From Treponema sp. (GTDB taxonomy: Bacteria; Spirochaetota; Spirochaetia; Treponematales; Breznakiellaceae), in assembly GCA_031289935.1 (NCBI GenBank), contig JAITON010000148.1, forward strand, positions 1 through 5,571: a stretch of DNA of 5,571 nt, in the 5' to 3' direction. The notes under the pieces are model-generated. The model saw only the letters and a program-made list of their open reading frames with translations, had not been told where the DNA came from and ran no database searches. Shown piece after piece: positions 1-4,219 of this stretch (within the stretch, counting starts at the first letter, position 1; each line of letters starts with the position of its first letter). Both the position numbers and the translations under genes were made by a program.

Positions 1-21
1 ACGGCCATGGGGCACGGAATT

Positions 22-46
22 GGAGTTTCGGCATAGCCGAAACTCC
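22..46. repeat. Perfect inverted repeat (11-bp stem, 3-base loop)
   Basis: The arms GGAGTTTCGGC (22-32) and GCCGAAACTCC (36-46) are exact reverse complements around the loop ATA. No T-run follows on either strand, so it is not a textbook intrinsic terminator. It could still end transcription of a gene left of the window, or be one copy of a dispersed intergenic palindrome. The structure is seen directly and the role is inferred. Confidence 0.75.
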
Positions 47-84
47 CAAGCAATCCCGCCGCAAGGGGCCCTTCGCCACGAATC

Positions 85-118
85 AACAACCTCGCCCTGA
101 AGGACGAGGTATGTTGTT
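85..118. repeat. Imperfect stem-loop, first REP-like unit
   Basis: An outer stem pairs AACAA (85-89) with TTGTT (114-118). An inner stem pairs CCTCG (90-94) with CGAGG (105-109), and CC/GG closes a TGAA loop. A small bulge (110-113) and one C/A mismatch (95 and 104) interrupt it. The core CGCCCTGAAGGACGAGGTAT is shared with the second unit. Confidence 0.55.
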
Positions 119-139
119 CTCTTAAGGTGTTGGACTCGT

Positions 140-181
140 GTTTAATACTCTAAGAACGCCCTAAAGGGCGGGGTATTAAAC
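140..181. repeat. Bipartite stem-loop, second REP-like unit
   Basis: The outer arms GTTTAATAC (140-148) and GTATTAAAC (173-181) pair perfectly. An inner stem CGCCC (157-161)/GGGCG (166-170) closes a TAAA loop. The 5' side carries eight unpaired bases and the 3' side two, giving an asymmetric internal loop. Such an asymmetric foot plus hairpin is typical of REP substrates. Confidence 0.6.
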
Positions 182-200
182 CCTCGCCACGAATAAGACC

Positions 201-229
201 TTGTTTTTTAAGGATGCAGGCGATATTAT
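201..229 (+). promoter_or_regulatory. Candidate promoter of TPR gene, leaderless layout
   Basis: TTGTTT (201-206, 3 of 6 to consensus), a 17-base spacer and TATTAT (224-229, 5 of 6) are followed after only 7 bases by ATG 237. Transcription would begin at about the start codon. No purine-rich Shine-Dalgarno sits at a normal distance. If correct, the in-frame TTG at 201 is the -35 element and not a start codon. The -35 match is weak. Confidence 0.4.
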
Positions 230-236
230 AGCTATC

Positions 237-1607
237 ATGCTTATTCCTATTTTAGTGATAATCGTAATCCTCATGCTCATCGCCTTGGCGGTCATGTTTA
301 TCGTGAACCGGAAGAGCCGGGGTAAGGCCGGCGCAAAAGAGAAGCCTTCCAAGGGCCATGACGCGGCGCTCAAGGAGGCGAACCACCGGCTGGCCCATAA
401 TCCCAAGGACCCGGTGGGGCTCCTGACTACGGGAGATATCTATTATCAGGATAAGTCCTGGGAGCAGGCCTACAAGGCCTATGGGCTCCTCACCGGTCTG
501 GCCCCGGGTCATGCCGATATTGACGGGTTTACGGTCAATCTCCGCTATGCCCTTTGCGCCCAGCAGCTGGGCCATACCAACGAAGCCTACCGTGGATTCA
601 GCGCCGCCGAAACCCTCAAGCAGGATAATTTTGAGGTGAATTACCATTTAGGGGCCATGGAATTCGGCAAAAAAAACTACGACAAGGCCGTACAGCTCTT
701 GCAGCGGGCCTGGGCGAAAGATCCCGAACATGCCCCTACCCTGCGCAGCCTGGGGCACGCCTGTTTCAAGCTCAAACGGTACACGGAGGCCATGGTTTTT
801 ATCCGCAAGGCCATAGAACTGGCTCCGGAAGATAAGGAATCCCTCTATACCCTAGCGGAATGTTACTGGGAGGCTAACCAGACCGCTCAGGCCCTGAAGA
901 TCTTTACCCGGCTCCGGTCCGACCCTGCCATGGGGCCTAGCGCATGCCTGGCCGCAGGGACTATTAACGCCGGGCAGCACCAGGAACAGCGGGCCATTGA
1001 GGATTTTGAGGCCGGCCTGAAGCATGCATCCCTCAAGACCGAGATCGCTCTGGACCTCAAGTACCGGCTCTCGACCTGCTATCTTGGGCAGAATGAAATC
1101 GCCAAGGCGCTGGGCCGGTTAAAGGAAATCCAGCAGACAAGCCCGGTCTACAAAGACGTGGGGGCCCTCATCTCTAAATACCAGGAGGTAAACGCCAACC
1201 GGAATCTCCAGCTCTATATGATGGCTCCCGCAACAGACTTCGAGACCCTCTGCCGGAAGCTTGCCACGGTATACTACCTGCGGGCCAAAGTCAAGATCAC
1301 CGATATTTCGGTAGAACGGAACGACTGGCTTGATCTTTTGGCGGAAATCAACACCCCAAAATGGTCCGATCTGGTGATGTTCCGGTTTATCCGTCTCCAG
1401 GGATCCATCGGAGAAATGATCATCCGGGATTTCCACGGACACCTCAAGGAGGTCAAGGCTGGCAGGGGGATCTGTCTTACTGTGGGCGCCTACACCGAAG
1501 AGGCCCGGCACTATACCGAGGCCCGGCTTATCGATTTGATCGAGAAGGACAAGCTTATGACTCTGCTCGCCCGGCTGGATACCCAGAGCGATACCCGGAA
1601 AAAGTAG
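237..1607 (+). CDS. Membrane-anchored TPR protein with Mrr-like C-terminal domain
   Basis: A 456-residue protein from ATG 237. The frame is open back to 180, so TTG 201 (468 residues) is the alternative start. I prefer ATG 237 because of the promoter spacing, and neither start has a good Shine-Dalgarno. Residues 1-23 form one hydrophobic helix followed by NRKSRGKAGAKEK, so the positive-inside rule puts the rest in the cytoplasm. TPR helices are clear at about 58-91, 133-166, 167-200 and 201-234, with weaker ones to about 303 (for example GKKNYDKAVQLLQRA and LKRYTEAMVFIRKAIELAP). Residues 334-446 resemble the Mrr/PD-(D/E)xK endonuclease fold: an opening FETLCRKL, a conserved Asp (D366), then RGICLTVGAYTEEAR and IDLIEKDKLMTLL. 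The position of the catalytic QxK reads R-F-I (383-385), so nuclease activity is unlikely. TPRs usually serve as protein-binding scaffolds. The partner is unknown. The TPR and membrane calls are firm; the Mrr call is by eye. Confidence 0.88.
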   Translation: MLIPILVIIVILMLIALAVMFIVNRKSRGKAGAKEKPSKGHDAALKEANHRLAHNPKDPVGLLTTGDIYYQDKSWEQAYKAYGLLTGLAPGHADIDGFTVNLRYALCAQQLGHTNEAYRGFSAAETLKQDNFEVNYHLGAMEFGKKNYDKAVQLLQRAWAKDPEHAPTLRSLGHACFKLKRYTEAMVFIRKAIELAPEDKESLYTLAECYWEANQTAQALKIFTRLRSDPAMGPSACLAAGTINAGQHQEQRAIEDFEAGLKHASLKTEIALDLKYRLSTCYLGQNEIAKALGRLKEIQQTSPVYKDVGALISKYQEVNANRNLQLYMMAPATDFETLCRKLATVYYLRAKVKITDISVERNDWLDLLAEINTPKWSDLVMFRFIRLQGSIGEMIIRDFHGHLKEVKAGRGICLTVGAYTEEARHYTEARLIDLIEKDKLMTLLARLDTQSDTRKK

Positions 1608-1931
1608 ATGCGGCCCCGCGACCAGGCCCTGAACCGGTTTTTCATCGCGCCGGACCTGTCAGAATTTACCCCGCTCCTGGGCCCAATACTAGGCAGAGAC
1701 AACGCCACCCATCTAGGCCGCCGCCTCATGGCCGCCTGCCCGGAAACTCCCCTTAAACTGGCCTATGCAGCCGCTTTTTTCTTGGGAACCTACAACGAGA
1801 CAGCCATGCCTCTAACAGTCAACGACTGGGAAGAGATCCGAGAAACCCTTAAAGCCGCTTCCAACAATATGGACCTAGACACCCTTACCACCCTCTGGGA
1901 CGATCTACTGTCCCGGGACCGTTTGGACTAG
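1608..1931 (+). CDS. Hypothetical protein, 107 residues
   Basis: I do not recognise this family. The ATG directly follows the TAG of the TPR gene with no spacer. The only Shine-Dalgarno-like stretch is a weak GGAAAAAG inside the end of that gene, so translation is probably coupled to it. The protein is soluble-looking and mostly helical, with no signal peptide. The central LMAACPETPLKLAYAAAFFL is hydrophobic but contains charged and helix-breaking residues, so it looks like a buried helix and not a membrane segment. The C-terminal third is acidic (VNDWEEIRETLKAAS, LWDDLLSRDRLD). Its close linkage to the TPR gene suggests a partner role, which is inference. The gene is followed by the hairpin at 1963-1995. 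Confidence 0.7.
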   Translation: MRPRDQALNRFFIAPDLSEFTPLLGPILGRDNATHLGRRLMAACPETPLKLAYAAAFFLGTYNETAMPLTVNDWEEIRETLKAASNNMDLDTLTTLWDDLLSRDRLD

Positions 1932-1962
1932 CAACGAGAACAATGCTATTGGCACGTTCGAC

Positions 1963-1995
1963 GGGTGTTTACAGGGTTAAACCCCGTAAACACCC
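1963..1995. terminator. Hairpin between convergent genes, likely bidirectional terminator
   Basis: GGGTGTTTAC (1963-1972) pairs perfectly with GTAAACACCC (1986-1995). An inner GGG (1974-1976)/CCC (1982-1984) closes a TTAAA loop, with one A/C mismatch between the two stems. It lies 31 bases after the stop of the 107-residue gene and 6 bases beyond the stop of the convergent RRM gene. Neither side has a T-tract, so termination efficiency is uncertain, but position and stem length favour a shared terminator. Confidence 0.6.
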
Positions 1996-2001
1996 AAGGG
2001 T

Positions 2002-2289
2002 CTACCAGTTGTTGTAACCGCCGCCGGAGCGTTCCCGGCGGGGTTTGTCCATCGCCTCGTTGACCCGGATCTGGCGTCCGTCAAGTTCCTTGCCGTTGGT
2101 GCCGGCAATCGCGGCGACGGCCTCTTCATCGGTGTTCATTTCGATGAACCCGAATCCCTTGGAATTGCCACTGTCCCGGTCAAAGACGATCTTGGCAGAG
2201 GCCACGGCGCCGAAATCGCTGAAGAGGTTCCGCAACGAGTCCTCGGTGGTGTTGTAGGAGAGATTCCCGACATACAGTTTTTTAGCCAT
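2002..2289 (-). CDS. RRM-domain RNA-binding protein (RNP-1 type)
   Basis: A 95-residue protein made of a single RNA recognition motif plus a short tail. RNP2 is LYVGNL (5-10) and RNP1 is KGFGFIEM (44-51). The aromatic residues Y6, F46 and F48 that stack on RNA bases are all present. The fold runs from about residue 4 to 79. The tail DKPRRERSGGGYNNW (81-95) is basic and then glycine-rich, like the tails of small bacterial and cyanobacterial Rbp proteins, which bind single-stranded RNA and are often cold-induced. The ATG is supported by GGAGAAGGA at 2299-2307, with AAGGA 9 bases upstream. The gene stands alone on its strand, with its own strong promoter (2592-2620), a long leader and a hairpin after the stop. 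The family is certain; the physiological role (RNA chaperone or stress response) is inferred. Confidence 0.95.
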   Translation of the reverse strand: MAKKLYVGNLSYNTTEDSLRNLFSDFGAVASAKIVFDRDSGNSKGFGFIEMNTDEEAVAAIAGTNGKELDGRQIRVNEAMDKPRRERSGGGYNNW

Positions 2290-2374
2290 TGAAAAAAATC
2301 CTTCTCCCGGAATAGGAACCCTGGTCCAAAGGACCGGGGTACCCAGCGCCCGGGTACGCCGTATTCACGCCCAT
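2282..2374 (-). CDS. Possible 30-codon upstream ORF overlapping the RRM start
   Basis: The frame runs from ATG (2374-2372) to TAA (2284-2282), encoding a Gly/Pro/Tyr-rich peptide that starts MGVNTAYPGAGYPG and ends GRRIFFNG. Its last codons overlap the ATGGCTAA that begins the RRM gene, so the two frames share 8 bases. AGGAG lies 11 bases before its ATG, a slightly long spacing. Such an overlap could couple translation of the RRM protein to that of the leader peptide. The frame could also be chance in GC-rich DNA: there is no homology that I recognise, and part of it is occupied by the RRM ribosome binding site. Confidence 0.2.
   Translation of the reverse strand: MGVNTAYPGAGYPGPLDQGSYSGRRIFFNG
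2299..2307 (-). promoter_or_regulatory. Ribosome binding site of RRM gene
   Basis: Read on the minus strand this is GGAGAAGGA, with AAGGA ending 9 bases before the ATG at 2289. It is the only strong Shine-Dalgarno before a main gene in the window, which marks this gene as translated differently from its neighbours. Confidence 0.8.
2318..2340 (-). repeat. Stem-loop just upstream of the RRM ribosome binding site
   Basis: The arms 2318-2327 and 2331-2340 pair over ten positions with a single mismatch (2322/2336) around a three-base loop. The stem begins 11 bases upstream of the Shine-Dalgarno. A neighbouring stem (2339-2344/2352-2357) shares two bases with it, so the two cannot both form completely. 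Confidence 0.55.
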
Positions 2375-2591
2375 CAGATGGACGACTCCTGCCTCTCCGG
2401 CGGAATACTCCTTAAAGAGAATCCCTGCCGGGGAAACGTGTGGATGCAAATTTGATTAAACGGAGTTTGCACGATCGACCAGACGAGAAAGGCTCGAAAG
2501 CGAGAATCCTGAAAACCCGGCGAAGACCGCCGTGTCTCTAAACAACCACCGTACTCTAAAACACTCAACAACAAATAATCCTATTACGGTT

Positions 2592-2620
2592 ATTATATTC
2601 CACTTTTAATTTAATGTCAA
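2592..2620 (-). promoter_or_regulatory. Perfect sigma70 consensus promoter of RRM gene
   Basis: On the minus strand, TTGACA (2620-2615), exactly 17 bases and TATAAT (2597-2592) match both hexamers in all six positions. Transcription should start near 2585. The A/T-rich tract directly upstream (2621-2660) adds to its likely strength. It lies between the radA stop and the RRM leader, so the RRM gene can be expressed independently of radA. Confidence 0.9.
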
Positions 2621-2660
2621 GCGAAAAATCACTTAAATTTTGATTTTTTTTAATTTTGTG
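2621..2660 (-). promoter_or_regulatory. A/T-rich upstream (UP-like) tract
   Basis: This block is almost entirely A and T and sits immediately upstream of the consensus -35 box in otherwise GC-rich DNA. It contains an A/T-only inverted repeat, AAAAATCA (2624-2631)/TGATTTTT (2641-2648). Position and composition fit an UP element contacted by the RNA polymerase alpha subunits. The inverted repeat has no GC pairs, so it is a poor terminator for radA, and some radA read-through into the RRM gene is likely. Confidence 0.45.
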
Positions 2661-2664
2661 CTTT

Positions 2665-4122
2665 TTAGGTAAAAAGTACCTTGACGGCCTCCTTGATGCT
2701 GCCCACGGTACTAAGCTTGGGGAGATCGTGGGGATCTCCCCGGCCCGGCGGAATCCCCGGAGCGCGCCCGGCAGCGTGCCCAAGGGCTGGCTCCTCCTCC
2801 CGGGGCCCCACGAAATGGGTAAAGCTTAAGGATCCCGCTGCACGAATCCGGCCCGGCAGACGGCGGATGGGCCGGACCTCCCCGGCCAGGGAGAGTTCTC
2901 CCGCCATAACGGCCCCGGAAGGCAAGCTGAGACCGGTCCGGGCCGAGTAGATGGCCGCCGCCAGGGCCAATTCCACCCCCACCTCGGCAATACGAACGCC
3001 CCCGGCCACGTTGACATAGAGATCGTGGTCTGCTAGCCGCAAATTGAGGTGCTTTTCCAGGGTGGCCGCCACCCGTGAGACCCTTGCGTTGTCGATCCGG
3101 TCGGAAAAGACCCGGGATACCGCCCCCTTGGCCTCCACGGTCAGGGCCTGGATCTCCACGAGCAAGGTCCGGGTTCCTTCGAGCACCGCCGCAATGGCCA
3201 CCCCCGGCGGCAAATCCCCCTCACGATGGGTCAGAAAAAGGCGGCCCGGGTCCTCTACTCCGGCAAGGCCCCGCTCCCCCATGGTAAAGATACCGATCTC
3301 GTCCACCGAACCGAAGCGGTTTTTGGCGGCCCGGAGAAAACGGCTGTCCCCTTCGTTCTGCTCAAAGTAAAGTACCGCATCCACCATGTGTTCCAGGGTT
3401 TTTGGCCCGGAAATGATCCCGTCCTTGGTAACATGGGCCACCAGAAAGAGGGCCGCATCGTGGTCTTTGACCCAGGAGATGAGTTCCCAAGCGCAGAACT
3501 TCATCTGGTTCACGGTTCCCGGCACCAGACCGGCCTCGTCGGTGTGGAGGGTCTGAACAGAATCCACGATAATGATAACCGGTTTGAGCGCTTCAATGAC
3601 GGCCTGGATGTCCTCAAGCCGGGCGGAACAGCATATTTCGATGGCAGATGCAGCGCCGCCGGGGGCCGCTGTACCGGCGCCCGGACCGTCGAAAAGACCC
3701 AGCCGGTCAGCCCGCATCCGCACCTGACCGGCAGATTCCTCAGCGGCAATGTAGAGGACCCGGCCCCTGGTATCGACTGCGGCAGCGGCCTGCAGCAGCA
3801 GGGTGGACTTGCCGATCCCCGGCTCACCCCCCACCAGCACCGCCGACCGCTTCATGATACCGCCCCCCAGGACCCGGTCCAGTTCCTGAATACCGCTGCT
3901 GATACGGCTCCCCTCCTGGGGGTCCACCGAGGCCAGGGGCAGGGATTGGGGGAGGCCCGCTTTGCCCTTAAGGCCTGCACTGCCGCCCATGCGGGCAAGA
4001 CCGGAGACGGCCGTTTCGGTAAGGGTGTTCCATTCGCCGCACTCGGGGCAGCGGCCCAGCCACTTGGGCTCCTCGTGGCCGCAGGCGGAACAGCGAAAGA
4101 CGGTAGTTCTCTGCTTCTTCAT
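2665..4122 (-). CDS. radA: DNA repair protein RadA (Sms)
   Basis: RadA is a RecA-related ATPase and DNA helicase that promotes branch migration of recombination intermediates in the cytoplasm. The 485 residues show the full family order. A four-Cys zinc finger (C11, C14, C25, C28) comes first. The Walker A motif GEPGIGKST (99-107, K105, S106) and Walker B PVIIIVDS (D187) follow. The RadA signature KNRFG is at 267-271, and a Lon-protease-like domain covers about 300-430, including VNVAGGVRI and AGELSLAGEVRPI. It is somewhat longer than the usual 450-460 residues: a Gly/Ala/Pro-rich insert lies at about 145-159 and a low-complexity stretch near the C-terminus (about 440-465). No frame break is apparent. 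No Shine-Dalgarno precedes the ATG; the sequence there is pyrimidine-rich, and a -10 box lies 6 bases upstream. The gene is divergent from the MATE gene with a 97-base gap. Confidence 0.97.
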   Translation of the reverse strand: MKKQRTTVFRCSACGHEEPKWLGRCPECGEWNTLTETAVSGLARMGGSAGLKGKAGLPQSLPLASVDPQEGSRISSGIQELDRVLGGGIMKRSAVLVGGEPGIGKSTLLLQAAAAVDTRGRVLYIAAEESAGQVRMRADRLGLFDGPGAGTAAPGGAASAIEICCSARLEDIQAVIEALKPVIIIVDSVQTLHTDEAGLVPGTVNQMKFCAWELISWVKDHDAALFLVAHVTKDGIISGPKTLEHMVDAVLYFEQNEGDSRFLRAAKNRFGSVDEIGIFTMGERGLAGVEDPGRLFLTHREGDLPPGVAIAAVLEGTRTLLVEIQALTVEAKGAVSRVFSDRIDNARVSRVAATLEKHLNLRLADHDLYVNVAGGVRIAEVGVELALAAAIYSARTGLSLPSGAVMAGELSLAGEVRPIRRLPGRIRAAGSLSFTHFVGPREEEPALGHAAGRAPGIPPGRGDPHDLPKLSTVGSIKEAVKVLFT

Positions 4123-4128
4123 GGGGGA

Positions 4129-4157
4129 AGTATACCCAAGACCGGGGAAAAAAGCAA
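4129..4157 (-). promoter_or_regulatory. Candidate radA promoter, leaderless layout
   Basis: On the minus strand, TTGCTT (4157-4152, 3 of 6), 17 bases and TATACT (4134-4129, 5 of 6) are followed by TCCCCC and then ATG at 4122. The 6-base gap places the transcription start at or next to the start codon. The pyrimidine-only gap cannot pair with the anti-Shine-Dalgarno. Confidence 0.5.
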
Positions 4158-4184
4158 ATGCAGCCGGGCGAAAGGTGTGCGCTC

Positions 4185-4213
4185 TTCACATTTTTCCCGA
4201 ATGGGAATACACT
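4185..4213 (+). promoter_or_regulatory. Candidate MATE gene promoter, leaderless layout
   Basis: TTCACA (4185-4190, 5 of 6), 17 bases and TACACT (4208-4213, 4 of 6) are followed by the 6 bases CTCCCG and ATG 4220. It faces the radA promoter without overlapping it, the two -35 boxes being 27 bases apart, so one bound regulator could affect both. Confidence 0.5.
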
Positions 4214-4219
4214 CTCCCG

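Larger units (their letters stand above)
73..194. repeat. REP-like palindrome pair flanked by direct repeats
   Basis: The 11-mer TCGCCACGAAT occurs at 73-83 and again at 184-194, exactly 111 bases apart. It brackets two stem-loops (85-118 and 140-181) whose cores align in the same direction, CGCCCTGAAGGACGAGGTAT against CGCCCTAAAGGGCGGGGTAT. This layout of two related palindromes with a conserved flanking tag resembles REP/BIME-type elements mobilised by Y1 (RAYT) transposases. No transposase lies in the window, so the class is inferred. The right edge ends only a few bases before the -35 element of the TPR gene. Confidence 0.55.
2290..2585 (-). promoter_or_regulatory. Long structured 5' leader of RRM gene
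   Basis: A start about 7 bases after the -10 box would give a leader of roughly 295 bases. It contains several small stem-loops: CGGCG/CGCCG (2518-2532, followed on the minus strand by GG and four T), CTCG/CGAG (2493-2504), GTACCC/GGGTAC (2339-2357) and a near-perfect 10-bp stem (2318-2340) just before the ribosome binding site. A leader this long before a 95-residue RNA-binding protein suggests post-transcriptional control, as known for cold-shock mRNAs. I matched no known riboswitch class. No other gene is convincing in this stretch. Confidence 0.5.

Noticed and set aside
1..36. Possible tail of an upstream gene ending at TAG 34-36
   Set aside because: The stop would fall inside the hairpin at 22-46, only 11 codons are visible, and other frames stay open as well. 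There is no basis for choosing one.
252..647. Minus-strand frame opposite the TPR gene, and others at 1119-1511 and 1361-1756
   Set aside because: They lie inside a coherent TPR protein with clear repeat periodicity. None has a ribosome binding site or recognisable family.
2512..2532. Hairpin CGGCG/CGCCG followed by four T on the minus strand as an attenuator
   Set aside because: The stem is only 5 bp and the T-run four bases, interrupted by GG. It is too weak to call a terminator and is noted only as part of the leader.
2624..2648. A/T-only inverted repeat after radA as a radA terminator
   Set aside because: It has no GC pairs in the stem and sits within the A/T-rich tract upstream of the RRM promoter. 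An UP-like element is the simpler reading.
2565..2783. 72-codon minus-strand frame across the radA end and the RRM promoter
   Set aside because: It overlaps the radA C-terminus in another frame and runs through the consensus promoter, ending in A/T-rich codons. No sign of selection.
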